Made by a program: the position numbers and the translations under genes. 64,000 bases of DNA from Planctomycetota bacterium. GTDB taxonomy: Bacteria > Planctomycetota > Planctomycetia > Planctomycetales > Planctomycetaceae. Position 1 is the stretch's first letter. Each line of letters begins with the position of its first letter. Positions 33,815 to 45,200 of the stretch are shown here, piece by piece. The notes below the pieces were generated by a model that saw only the letters and a list, made by a program, of their open reading frames with translations, ran no database searches and was not told where the DNA came from. The DNA lies in NCBI GenBank assembly GCA_014584345.1, contig JACTNB010000014.1:1-64000 (forward strand), given 5' to 3'.

Positions 33815-35092
33815 ATGTCGATTTGGAAAATTCAACCTGGCTGGTCCACCGCCGCCCTGATACTGGGCTGGCTCTGCTCCGGTTCCGCCATGGCGGACCT
33901 GGTGAAGCTGAAAACCGGTGGGGAACTGCGCGGAAAGGTCGTTTCGGACGAACAGCGGGCGCCACGCGAAGTTTCCGTTCGAACCGTCTCTGGAGCGATG
34001 GTGACGATTCGTCGGGAAGACGTTGAGTTCATCGCCCGCCGCTCGCTCACGTACGAAGAATACGAATTGAAGGCCAGGCTCGCCGCCGATACCGTTGCCG
34101 CACAATGGGAACTGGCGGAGTGGTGTGTCTCGCAGCGGTTGATGCAGGTTCGCGAACGGCATCTTGAGCGAATTGTTGAACTCGACCCTGAAAACGAAGC
34201 TGCCCACAAGGCACTGGGGCATCAGTTACGGGGTGGCAAGTGGACAACTCACGAAGACTACATGCTTTCGCGCGGGTACGTTCGCTACCGAGGCCGCTAT
34301 ATTACCCCCGAGGAAAAACTGCTGCTGGAAAGTTCCCAGGCGGACCGCGAGAAACAACTGGCCTGGTTCGAAAAAATCCGCGTCTGGTCGAACTGGCTGA
34401 GCGGGCGCTACGAAACCCAACGCCAACTGGCAATCGAACAGCTCAAGACCGTGGACGACCCCCATGCCGTCCCCGCCCTGAGGAATTTTCTGGAAGAACA
34501 CGCGGCACGCGAGGTACGGATAGTATACATCAACACCTTAAGCCAAATCCCTTTTCCCGATGCCACTGTCGCGCTGGCGCACCTGGCTGTCTTCGATGCC
34601 GATCAGGGAATCCGTTTGCGGGCAGTGAACACCATTCCAGAACAGGCAACGGGCATGGCCGCCGGTGAGTTCATCGGCTACCTTCGACACGCCGACAATC
34701 TGGTGGTTCGTCGGGCCGGTTCCGCCTTGAAGCAACTGGGCGACCAGCAGGCGGTTCCTTATCTGATCGAAGCCCTGGTGACGAATCATAAGTACCGTGT
34801 CGCTGTGGAACACCCCGCTGTGGGGGTAACGCTCGGCCCGGGGGGGATGGTGACACCGGGAGTCCAACCTCCACTGCTTCCCCCCGATCTGCAGGCAGCC
34901 CTGTTGACCGGGTACCTGAGTCCGGAATCGATCCATCCCCCTCCCAATCCCGCCGGGGCTAAACAGTGGGTCACGGTCCGGGTCGATCAGCAGAATCCGG
35001 AAGTTTTGGAGGCCCTGCGAGAAATCACGCAAGCAGACTTCGGCTTCGACAAGCGAACCTGGAAGCTGTGGTGGATGGCGCAGAATTCGTGA
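33815..35092 (+). CDS. Secreted HEAT-repeat protein
   Basis: A 425-residue protein with a signal peptide (GWSTAALILGWLCSGSAMA). A small beta domain follows (ADLVKLKTGGELRGKVVSDE, ending GAMVTIRREDVEFIARR), of a kind seen in planctomycete exported proteins that begin with a KLKxGGxLxGxV strand. From about residue 205 there are HEAT-like helical repeats (QRQLAIEQLKTVDDPHAVPA, LRAVNTIPEQATGMAAGEF, VVRRAGSALKQLGDQQAVPY). The C-terminus has a Pro-rich linker and a terminal helix FDKRTWKLWW. It probably mediates protein contacts in the periplasm. It lies just before the tRNA/tuf block but shows no functional link to it. Confidence 0.8.
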   Translation: MSIWKIQPGWSTAALILGWLCSGSAMADLVKLKTGGELRGKVVSDEQRAPREVSVRTVSGAMVTIRREDVEFIARRSLTYEEYELKARLAADTVAAQWELAEWCVSQRLMQVRERHLERIVELDPENEAAHKALGHQLRGGKWTTHEDYMLSRGYVRYRGRYITPEEKLLLESSQADREKQLAWFEKIRVWSNWLSGRYETQRQLAIEQLKTVDDPHAVPALRNFLEEHAAREVRIVYINTLSQIPFPDATVALAHLAVFDADQGIRLRAVNTIPEQATGMAAGEFIGYLRHADNLVVRRAGSALKQLGDQQAVPYLIEALVTNHKYRVAVEHPAVGVTLGPGGMVTPGVQPPLLPPDLQAALLTGYLSPESIHPPPNPAGAKQWVTVRVDQQNPEVLEALREITQADFGFDKRTWKLWWMAQNS

Positions 35093-35588
<496 letters not shown>

Positions 35589-35630
35589 TTCGGGGTCCGA
35601 CAAGCCGCAAGGCTTGGCGGATCGAGTGAC

Positions 35631-35715
<85 letters not shown>

Positions 35716-35819
35716 GTCATGTCGCACCGAACTCGGGGAGTGTCAGCAGCGAACAGGCTCGCTGGTTGTATTCGCGTTGCCTGTTCAATATGATCGTGTC
35801 GCGGGTTACGGTAGGTGTT

Positions 35820-35892
<73 letters not shown>

Positions 35893-35936
35893 GATGTTGA
35901 AGGCAGGCTGCCCGAAGGGGGGCCTTGTCGGCAGCA

Positions 35937-36012
<76 letters not shown>

Positions 36013-36191
36013 GATTGGCGGAAAAATGGCTTGTCCGTGAACCGCCAGTCGTTGTGCGTCAGGTCGAGATGGGCATGGTGGTGAATTGGGTAGCCGGAAT
36101 GGCTCGCTTCTCGTAAACGTTAACTTTGTATCACATCAGTTTCATCGGGTTAACAAACCCGGACCGTCTGTTTGGGAGGTAATTACAAGAG

Positions 36192-37388
<1,197 letters not shown>

Positions 37389-37413
37389 TCCCATTGGATC
37401 TCCCTGCAGACAG

Positions 37414-37458
37414 AACCGGCCTCGTCATCGCCAGCGCGATAGGCGAGGCTCGGTTTTC
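37414..37458 (+). terminator. Terminator-like hairpin after tuf
   Basis: AACCGGCCTCG (37414-37424) pairs with CGAGGCTCGGTT (37444-37455) with a single bulged T, followed by a short T run. It lies 26 nt after the tuf stop and probably ends the tRNA-tuf transcript or attenuates it before rpmG. Confidence 0.55.
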
Positions 37459-37578
37459 ATGGGGCTGAAATGTTCGTATGATCGGACAGCCTGCGGGAAG
37501 AAGGACTGATCGCCGAGTGGCGTGTGATGTGTAATTGACCATTTTGCAGTTTGTTTTGAAGTGGACGAGGACGAGGCA

Positions 37579-37734
37579 ATGGCCCGTGAGTATGTCTGGC
37601 TGGAATGCACCGAATCTGGCATGCGTAACTATCGCGTACAGAAAGAAATGCGTGGCACCGAGCGATTGGAGCTAATGAAGTATTGCCCCAAGCTGCGTCG
37701 CCATACGCTGCACAAGGAATCACGCAAGAAGTAG
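37579..37734 (+). CDS. rpmG: 50S ribosomal protein L33
   Basis: A 51-residue protein starting MAREYVWLECTESGMRNY and ending with the basic tail LRRHTLHKESRKK, which is the L33 plan and length. Only two cysteines remain (Cys10 and Cys36), so the CxxC pairs of zinc-binding L33 forms are incomplete and this is probably a zinc-independent type. An ACGAGG ribosome site lies just upstream. Its position between tuf and tRNA-Trp-secE is the standard bacterial order. It is short and easily missed. Confidence 0.92.
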   Translation: MAREYVWLECTESGMRNYRVQKEMRGTERLELMKYCPKLRRHTLHKESRKK

Positions 37735-37758
37735 TCGGAAGCGGCGGCCCGGGATTAC

Positions 37759-37833
<75 letters not shown>

Positions 37834-37904
37834 TTATTGATAGATTTTCGAGCACCTCGATAATTCGAGCCCGAATGACTCGCGGCTCCCGATTGGTTAC
37901 CAGA

Positions 37905-38336
37905 ATGGCAAAATCTAAAGTCTACTCCGGACTCCTCTCCGAGATGTTTTCCATTGGCCTGTACAAGCGAAGCCAGGGCCAGCGAGTCCGGCAGATTTCC
38001 GGGCTGGCAATTGCCATGACTTTTGCAGTCGCGGCTTGGTCGCTGTCGGTGCATGTGCTGGGGAATTCCGCGAAACCGCTTCAATTTGGGATTCCCGGGC
38101 TGATTGCGATTGCGGGCTGCTGGTTTGCGTACCGCATGATGAATTATCCCCCTGCTGCCGATTTTCTGATCGGGGTGCAGAGCGAAATGGACAAGGTCTC
38201 CTGGCCCGCCTGGCCACAACTCTGGCGTGCCACCATCGTGGTGCTGGTGGTGATGGTACTCCTGTCGATCGCGCTTTTTGCCTTCGACATTATCTGGCGC
38301 TATGTGTTTACCCAGGTCGGATTCCTGCGTATGTAA
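37905..38336 (+). CDS. secE: Preprotein translocase subunit SecE
   Basis: A 143-residue membrane protein. The conserved SecE region is at the C-terminal half: EMDKVSWPAWPQLWRATIVV, followed by a hydrophobic span (LVVMVLLSIALFAFDIIW). Two additional hydrophobic segments lie in the N-terminal half (ISGLAIAMTFAVAAWSLSVH and GIPGLIAIAGCWFAYRM), so it has about three spans instead of the single-span short form. SecE clamps SecY in the translocon. The start at 37905 (MAKSKVYSG) is chosen for fit to the family; an ATG ten codons earlier is possible and neither has a strong ribosome site. nusG follows, as usual. Confidence 0.9.
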   Translation: MAKSKVYSGLLSEMFSIGLYKRSQGQRVRQISGLAIAMTFAVAAWSLSVHVLGNSAKPLQFGIPGLIAIAGCWFAYRMMNYPPAADFLIGVQSEMDKVSWPAWPQLWRATIVVLVVMVLLSIALFAFDIIWRYVFTQVGFLRM

Positions 38337-38552
38337 TACTTTGCCGGACAGGCTTTCGCTTGGATTCCCGGGGGTCCTGGAATCGCTGGGACAGTTGGGA
38401 TTTGAAATTATCTGTTCGTGGAAAATTCCCGTTCGCTTGAATTTTGCACGAGTCACGCGCATAATCTCCGCTTCCCATTTTCGGGAAGAATCCGTGAACA
38501 AAGTCCGGCAACTTGCCGTGACTGGATTTTAATATAGTAAGTGTGTTGCTCC

Positions 38553-39149
38553 ATGGAAGACGGGGACTTTTATCAATCTGGAATACCCTCGCGGGACGAC
38601 GACTCGGAGACTCCGAACGAAAAGCGATGGTATGTCCTCAAGGTTCAGTCCAATCGAGAAAAATCGATCCGCGACGCCCTGCAGAGACGCATCAAACGCG
38701 ATCACCTGGAGCAGTTCTTTGGGGAAATTATCATCCCCACGGAAAAAGTTGTCGAGACCAAGGGAGGCAAGAAACGGGTTCGCGAGCAGCGACTCTATCC
38801 AGGCTACATCATGATACAGATGGTTCTGAATGATGATTCCTGGTATCTGGTTCGCGATACCGGCGGCGTGGGCGATTTCACGGGAGCGGCTGGCAAGCCC
38901 ATTCCCATGCAGGACGAAGAAATCGAACGCATGCTGGGCCTGGAAAAAACCAAGACAGAGGAACCGACCAAGGTCAAGATCGATCTCTCCCTTGGCGATC
39001 ATGTGAAAATTCGCGAGGGTACATTTGAAAGCTTCGATGCCACCATCGAAGCCATCGATCTGGCCAGTGGCAAGATCAGTGTTCTCATTGAAATCTTCGG
39101 GCGTCCCACGCCTGTCGAGTTGGAACACTGGCAGGTCGAAAAGGTCTGA
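38553..39149 (+). CDS. nusG: Transcription termination/antitermination protein NusG
   Basis: A 198-residue protein. The NGN domain starts KRWYVLKVQSNREKSIRDAL, with LYPGYIMIQMVLNDDSWYLV. The C-terminal KOW domain has LSLGDHVKIREGTFESFDAT ending FGRPTPVELEHWQVEKV. NusG binds RNA polymerase and links it to Rho or the ribosome. An acidic leader of about 25 residues (MEDGDFYQSGIPSRDDDSET) precedes the NGN domain. A GTG four codons upstream could also serve as the start. Gene order secE-nusG-rplK is standard. Confidence 0.93.
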   Translation: MEDGDFYQSGIPSRDDDSETPNEKRWYVLKVQSNREKSIRDALQRRIKRDHLEQFFGEIIIPTEKVVETKGGKKRVREQRLYPGYIMIQMVLNDDSWYLVRDTGGVGDFTGAAGKPIPMQDEEIERMLGLEKTKTEEPTKVKIDLSLGDHVKIREGTFESFDATIEAIDLASGKISVLIEIFGRPTPVELEHWQVEKV

Positions 39150-39328
39150 TCAAATCCGGGTAACCCGGGCTCCGTGGGGTTTCGGGTCGGGAGCCGGCTG
39201 TCTGGCATTAAGCGGAAATGGGTTTCGGGTAATTTATTGTGGTTTAGGGCCTTGGTTGCCTCGGCCACTTGTTCAGTTAACTATCATGTGGGGAGTCACT
39301 CGCTCGGGCGAGTCTCCGGGATATCGAC

Positions 39329-39754
39329 ATGGCGAAGCAGGTCACGAAGGTTATCAAGGTTCAGGTTAAAGGAGGACAGGCCACACCGGCGCCTCCCGTC
39401 GGTACGGCACTTGGTCCGCATGGTGTCAACATTGGTCAGTTCGTGCAGCAGTTTAACGAGCGGACCAAGGACATGGTGGGCATGACCGTGCCGGTTGTGA
39501 TCACCGTGTACAACGATCGTTCGTTTGACTTTATCCTGAAAAGCCCTCCCGCCGCCGTGTTGATCAAGCAGGCCGCTCAGATCGCCAAGGGTTCCGGCAA
39601 TCCGCGCACCACCAAGGTGGGAACGATCAGCATGAGCAAGGTACAGGAAATCGCCAAGATCAAGTTGAACGACTTGAACGTGGTGGATATCGCCGCCGCA
39701 TCGCGAATGGTTGCGGGGACCGCCCGCAGCATGGGCGTGGATGTTGTGGATTAG
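39329..39754 (+). CDS. rplK: 50S ribosomal protein L11
   Basis: A 141-residue protein, normal length. It has the N-terminal KVQVKGGQATPAPPVGTALG and the family signature ending RSMGVDVVD, with the 23S-binding C-terminal domain. L11 forms the GTPase-associated centre. It is preceded by a 179-nt leader after nusG, which could hold an L1 autoregulatory site, but I cannot identify one with confidence. Confidence 0.97.
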   Translation: MAKQVTKVIKVQVKGGQATPAPPVGTALGPHGVNIGQFVQQFNERTKDMVGMTVPVVITVYNDRSFDFILKSPPAAVLIKQAAQIAKGSGNPRTTKVGTISMSKVQEIAKIKLNDLNVVDIAAASRMVAGTARSMGVDVVD

Positions 39755-39837
39755 TTGTAGGATGTGTGTTGTCGGGTTGGACCGTGGGGCGATTGGACCC
39801 CGCCGCTCTCATTGGCAGAAAATCGGTGGATAGAGTC

Positions 39838-40542
39838 ATGGCAAAGGTTTCAAAGCGCGTTCGGGAACTTCGGAAGTTGGCCTCCGAGCTTGGGCCCCTG
39901 GAGTTGTCTCGGGCCGTGGTGGAGTTGAAAGGCCTGGAGCAGAAGCTCCCCGCGGGCGTGAAGGCCTGCAAGTTTGATCAAACCGTGGAGGTCGCGGTGC
40001 GACTGGGGATTGATCCCCGGCAGGCGGATCAGCTCGTCCGTGGGTCGATTGTGTTGCCTCACGGGATCGGCAAGGCTCAGCGCGTAGTGGTGTTCGCGAA
40101 GGGAGACAACGCGAAGCTGGCTACCGAAGCGGGTGCGGATGCCGTGGGAGACAAGGATTTGGCGGATCGAATCAAGGATGGCTGGCTCGACTTCGATGTG
40201 GCCATTGCGACACCCGACATGATGGGTGTCGTCGGCCCGCTGGGGCGTGTTTTGGGGCCTCGTGGATTGATGCCCTCGCCTCGTGCCGGGACGGTCACTT
40301 CCGATGTAGTGAATGCGGTGAAGGAATACAAGGCGGGTAAAGTAGAATTCCGCAATGATTCCAGCGGGAACGTGCACTGCGTTGTGGGCAAACTGTCCTT
40401 TTCGCAGGACAAGCTGGTCGACAATGTCAATGCGTTGCTGAAGTTCATTCATTCGCTGAAGCCAAACGCCCAGAAGGGTGTTTATGTACGAAATGTTTCC
40501 CTGTCCTACACGATGGGGCCGGGAATAGCTGTCGTTGCCTGA
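39838..40542 (+). CDS. rplA: 50S ribosomal protein L1
   Basis: A 234-residue protein, normal length. I chose the ATG at 39838 (MAKVSKRVRELRKLASEL); the open frame upstream begins at an unlikely TTG. The conserved segments VRLGIDPRQADQLVRGSIVL, TPDMMGVVGPLGRVLGPRGL and MPSPRAGTVT are present. L1 binds 23S rRNA at the E site and commonly represses its own operon. Confidence 0.97.
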   Translation: MAKVSKRVRELRKLASELGPLELSRAVVELKGLEQKLPAGVKACKFDQTVEVAVRLGIDPRQADQLVRGSIVLPHGIGKAQRVVVFAKGDNAKLATEAGADAVGDKDLADRIKDGWLDFDVAIATPDMMGVVGPLGRVLGPRGLMPSPRAGTVTSDVVNAVKEYKAGKVEFRNDSSGNVHCVVGKLSFSQDKLVDNVNALLKFIHSLKPNAQKGVYVRNVSLSYTMGPGIAVVA

Positions 40543-40674
40543 TGCTGTCGGGCAACGCCAATAGGCTTGGGAGCCATGATTCAGGTGTGGCGGCGTCCCG
40601 CCCCCTGTTCCCTTCGGGTGAACCATGCGACTCTGTGCGTTTTCGCCGTGAATTTGTAGGTGCCAGGTGCAGAT

Positions 40675-41196
40675 ATGAGTAAAAAAGTCAAAGAAATGAT
40701 CATCCAGGAAATCGAGCAGCAATTGCAGGGGAACCGCGATGTGCTGGTACTCGATTCGTCCAAGCTGGATGCCGTGACCGATAACAAGTTCCGCCAGACG
40801 CTTGAATCCAAGGGTGTCCACCTGCTCACGGTGAAGAATACCTTGGCCCGCAAGGCGTTGGGTGACGTGGGAGACGCACTCCGGGATGTCCTGGCGGGCC
40901 CCTCCACGATCGTCTGGGGAAGTGAAGATATCGTGGCCCTCTCCCGGGTGGTGACCAAGGTTGTCAAGGAAAACACCAAGCTGGAACTCAAGGGCGGGGC
41001 CGTGGAAGGCCAGGTTCTCGATTCAGCTGCGGTGGAAAAACTCTCCAAGAGTCCTGGGCGCATGGAGTTGATTTCCCAGATTGCGGGGCTGGTGCTCAGC
41101 CCGGGAGCCCAATTGGCCGGTGCCCTGCTGGGTCCGGGAGGAAAGTTGGCTGGCTGCGTCAAGGCGATTGCCGACAAGGAAGAAGAAACCGCATAG
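40675..41196 (+). CDS. rplJ: 50S ribosomal protein L10
   Basis: A 173-residue protein beginning MSKKVKEMIIQEIEQQL at 40675, with the family LTVKNTLARKAL motif and a terminal Glu-rich helix that binds L7/L12 dimers. A 132-nt gap after rplA may contain the L10-L12 autoregulatory leader; pairing cannot be confirmed by eye. Confidence 0.95.
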   Translation: MSKKVKEMIIQEIEQQLQGNRDVLVLDSSKLDAVTDNKFRQTLESKGVHLLTVKNTLARKALGDVGDALRDVLAGPSTIVWGSEDIVALSRVVTKVVKENTKLELKGGAVEGQVLDSAAVEKLSKSPGRMELISQIAGLVLSPGAQLAGALLGPGGKLAGCVKAIADKEEETA

Positions 41197-41310
41197 TGCG
41201 AGTTTCGGGCGTGCCGCTCAAGGCGGTGCAAGCCCAAGACTGTTTGTAGATGCTGATACAATAGCATTCCGATTACACCTGTACTTTTTAAGATTCGAGA
41301 GGGGATTGTC

Positions 41311-41727
41311 ATGGCGACAGCCGAAGCGACGACAGAATTTGATGAAACCACCAAGGGCCTGGGCGATCAGATCGTCGGCCTCACTCTGTTGCAGGCCAAG
41401 AAGCTGGCTGACTATCTGAAGGAAGTCCACGGCATCGAGCCGGCTGGCGGGGGCGTGGTGATGGCTGCCGCTCCGGCTGGAGATGGGGGCGGCGCTGCCG
41501 CTGTCGCCGAAGAAAAAACGGAATTCGATGTCATTCTGACCAGCGCGGGCGATCAGAAGATCTCCGTCATCAAGGCCGTGCGGGCGATCACCGGCCTGGG
41601 GCTGAAAGAAGCCAAGGACTTGGTCGAAGGGGCGCCGAAGCCGGTCAAGGAAGGAGTTTCGAAGGAAGACGCCGCCAAGATCAAGGCGGAAATCGAAGCT
41701 TCGGGTGGCAAGGTCGACATTAAGTAA
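41311..41727 (+). CDS. rplL: 50S ribosomal protein L7/L12
   Basis: A 138-residue protein. The N-terminal dimer helix pair (IVGLTLLQAKKLADYLKEV) is followed by an Ala/Gly hinge (AAAPAGDGGGAAAVAEE) and the factor-binding C-terminal domain (FDVILTSAGDQKISVIKAVR, LGLKEAKDLVEGAPKPVKEG). It forms the ribosomal stalk that recruits EF-Tu and EF-G. A GAGGGG ribosome site lies eight bases upstream. The gene is followed by two hairpins before rpoB. Confidence 0.96.
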   Translation: MATAEATTEFDETTKGLGDQIVGLTLLQAKKLADYLKEVHGIEPAGGGVVMAAAPAGDGGGAAAVAEEKTEFDVILTSAGDQKISVIKAVRAITGLGLKEAKDLVEGAPKPVKEGVSKEDAAKIKAEIEASGGKVDIK

Positions 41728-41746
41728 GCGGTTCGTCGCTGTCGAG

Positions 41747-41769
41747 AACAGGGACAAGACGCCCCTGTT
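41747..41769 (+). terminator. Short hairpin after rplL
   Basis: AACAGGG (41747-41753) pairs with CCCTGTT (41763-41769), 20 nt after the rplL stop. Only a weak T run follows, so it is more likely an RNA-processing or stability element than a terminator on its own. Confidence 0.4.
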
Positions 41770-41800
41770 TCCGAAGTGCGGGCGTACTGATGCTATTGGC

Positions 41801-41845
41801 CCGTGTGGACAGAGGGAGTCTCCTGTGTCCACACGGTTGCTTTTT
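41801..41845 (+). terminator. Attenuator-like hairpin before rpoB
   Basis: CCGTGTGGACA (41801-41811) pairs perfectly with TGTCCACACGG (41826-41836), with extra pairing possible in the loop, and GCTTTTTG follows with a T run at 41841-41845. This is a good intrinsic terminator. At the rplL-rpoB junction it is best read as an attenuator that lowers rpoBC expression relative to the ribosomal genes, as at the same junction in E. coli. Confidence 0.75.
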
Positions 41846-42235
41846 GATCGATAGAGGTTATTATTCAGCGGTATCGGAATTCTGAGCCTGCTGGTCGGTC
41901 CCCTGCGTGCAGCCCTCATCCCTAGTAATTCGACGCGGTTTACCTTCTCGGCTCCTGGTGATTGCCAGTGGGCTGCTGGGGGCGGTTTTCGTTTGTGCTC
42001 ATCATGAACGATGCGTGGCCCGCCGGTCCGTTGAATTCCAGAGTGAACCCGCCGCGGAGATTGTGCCGCTAATGCTTTCCGACGCTCTAAATCGGCAGGG
42101 ACCATCGTGTTGTGCTGGCTGTGCTCGTTTTCTGTGGAGTGAGCGTCCTGTAACTTTGCGTCTGGCCGCAGTCACTATCCGGGGTGATTTTGTGGCCGAA
42201 CATCGTCGCGTTGATCTTTGAGGAGAGAGAATCTC

Positions 42236-45200
42236 ATGCCTGTGCCTGTGCAGCGGGTGTTGGAAGTTCACGAGTCTCGTAATACTGGCGTATTGCAAAC
42301 GGACTTTGAAATGTCCGGACTGACGCGAATCCAGACGGACTCGTATGCTCGATTCCTGCAGGCCGATGTCGATTCTTCCCGGCGCAAGCCCGTCGGACTT
42401 GAAGAACTTTTGCGTGAAATTTTCCCCGTCGAAAGTTTCGATGGGCAATATCGCCTGGAATACCTCAAGTACGAACTGGGCAAGCCACGCTATTCTCCGG
42501 TCGAATGCCGTCAACTTCGCTTAACCTATGGTCGCCCCTTGCGGCTGTGGCTGCGATTGCAGAAGGAACAGGTCGTCGAGGAGGAAGTTTACCTGGGCGA
42601 TCTGCCGATTATGCTGGGCGGTGGCGAATTCATCATCAATGGCTCGGAGCGCGTGGTGGTCAGCCAGTTGCATCGCTCGCCCGGTGTCGATTTTGTGATG
42701 AATGTGGAACCCGGAGAGCGGAAGACGCACTCCTGCCGCATCATTCCCGAGCGAGGCAGTTGGATCGAACTGCTGATCAGCAAGAAGGAAACTCTGGGCG
42801 TGCGCATCGACCAGAGCGGCAAGTTTTCGGCAATGACACTGCTGCGGGCGATGGACAAGTCCCATTCAACCGATTCCGAACTGGTCAAGATGTTCTATCC
42901 GACCGAGGCGGTGGCGTTGAATCGCAAGACGACGGCGGAAAGTCTGGTTGGTAAAATCGCCGCCGACGATTTTATTTACCCGCCCAAGCATGAAAAGTGC
43001 GGCGAAATCATCGTGGAATGTGCCCGCACGATTCACGAGTCCCAGGCCCTGGAACTGCTGGAATCCGGGCTGAAGTCGGTCGAGGTGGTAACGGGTGTCA
43101 TCGATCCGCTGATCCTCAACAGCATTCTGGAAGATACCACAACCAGCCACGAGGAAGCCTTGCTGCGGATTTATCAGCGTTTGCGTCCTGGCAATCCGCC
43201 CCAATTAGACAAGGCCGTCGATCTGTTTAATGAAAAGTTCTTTGACCTGAATCGCTATCGACTGGGTCGGGTCGGTCGCTTTCGGATCAATCGGAAATTC
43301 AAGCAGGATGTTTCCGATGACGAAATGACACTCAGCCCGATCGATTTCGCGAATTCCGTTCAATACCTGATGCGGTTGCGTGCCGGGGACGAGTCCGCGA
43401 ATATCGACGATATCGACAACCTGGGAAATCGCCGACTCCGCACGATTGACGAACTGGCCTCCGATGAAATCCGCAAGGGATTCCTGAAGCTGCGGCGCAC
43501 GGTGCAGGAGCGGATGAGTCTGAAGGAAATGGAGAACATGACTCCCCGGACGCTCATCAACCCCAAGAGCGTATCGGCGGCCATCGATTTCTTTTTTGGT
43601 CGAAGCGAATTGTCGCAGGTGGTCGACCAGACCAACCCCCTCTCGACATTGACACACGAACGCCGCCTGAGTGCCCTGGGACCAGGGGGGTTGAATCGGA
43701 AGCGTGCGGGATTCGAAGTGCGCGACGTGCATATTTCGCACTACGGCCGCATTTGTCCCATTGAAACGCCCGAAGGCACGAATATCGGTCTGATCTCGAG
43801 CCTCAGCGTCTACTCGAAAGTGGACGATTACGGCTTCCTGATCACGCCCTATCGTAAGGTGGTGGATGGACGCGTGACCGATGAAGTCGAATGGCTGCGA
43901 GCCGACGAGGAATCGAAGGTCTACGTCGTTCCCGCGGATACCCCGTTGAAGGATGGCGTGATCGCCAATACCCGGGTGCTGGCCCGTTATCGTCACGAGT
44001 TCATCTGGACGGTCTCGGAGAATATTCAGTACTTCGATATTTCCCCGTGCCAGATGGTTGGTGTTTCCGCGGGGTTGATCCCCTTCCTGGAACACGACGA
44101 CGCCAACCGGGCCTTGATGGGTTCCAACATGCAGCGCCAGGCAGTCCCCCTGCTGGTAACCGAGCAGCCGATCGTCGGCACGGGCATGGAAAAGGTGGTG
44201 GCCGAAAACACGGGCATGGCGGTGTATGCGGAAAAGTCGGGGAAAGTCACGTATGTGGATGCCAATGTGATCGAGGTCGAGGGCAAGCGGTATCCCTTGC
44301 GGAAATTCACGGGTTTGAACGAGCGAACCTGCCTGAATCAAAAGCCCCTGGTGAAAATTGGCGACAAGGTGAAAAAGGGACAACTTCTGTGCGACACCGC
44401 GGCGACGCGCGATGGCGAACTGGCGTTGGGCCGGAACATCTTGGTCGCGTTCATGTCCTGGGAAGGGTACAACTTCGAAGACGCCATTATTTTGTCCGAA
44501 CGTCTGGTGAAGGAAGATGTCTATACCTCGATTCACATCGATGAATTCGACGTGGAAATCCGGGAAACCAAGCTGGGGCGCGAGGAGTTCACGCGGGATA
44601 TTCCGAATGTGAGCGAAAAGGCTCTGCGGCATCTGGACGACACGGGCATCGTGCAGGTGGGAACCCGTGTTTCCCCCGGCGATATCCTGGTGGGCAAGGT
44701 TACTCCGAAGGCGAAGTCGGAACTGACTCCGGAAGAGAAGCTGTTGCATGCCATTTTCGGCCGTGCCGGCGAAGACGTGAAAAATGAATCCCTGGAAGTC
44801 CCCAGCGGAGTCGAAGGGATTGTGATCCACACCGAAAAGTTCTCGCGTCGCATGAGTCTGACGGAAGTCGAGAAAAAGGCCTACGAGCACGAACTCAAGG
44901 AAGCGGAAAAGGTCGGCAACGATTCCATTGCCGCCGCTTTCCGCACGTTTCTGGCCCTCTTTGAAGCGGAGTTGGGAAAGAAACTGACCGATGAGGATGG
45001 CGTGGAGTGGCAATCGGTGGAAGACAGCCGCCTGCTGGCCCTGTATGCGGAATCCTTCCTGACCAAGTTTGAAAAACTGGATATCCGCAGCCCGCAAAAA
45101 ATTGCCGACTGCCGCAAGGTCATTCGCGATCACTGGTCCGGCGTGGAAGACGCCATCGATGCCCGGGACGCGCGGATGAACACGCTCAAACGCGGCGATG

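Larger units (their letters stand above)
41728..42235 (+). other. rplL-rpoB leader region
   Basis: A 508-bp stretch that begins with two hairpins (listed separately). The following 390 bp hold no gene I believe; a 104-codon frame there lacks protein character. The length suggests a separate regulatory leader for rpoBC. Confidence 0.6.

Noticed and set aside
40543..40674. Possible L10-L12 autoregulatory leader before rplJ
   Set aside because: The position is right, but I could not find the expected kink-turn pairing by eye.
41907..42221. A 104-codon frame between rplL and rpoB
   Set aside because: No ribosome site and no protein-like pattern. The region is better explained as an rpoBC leader.
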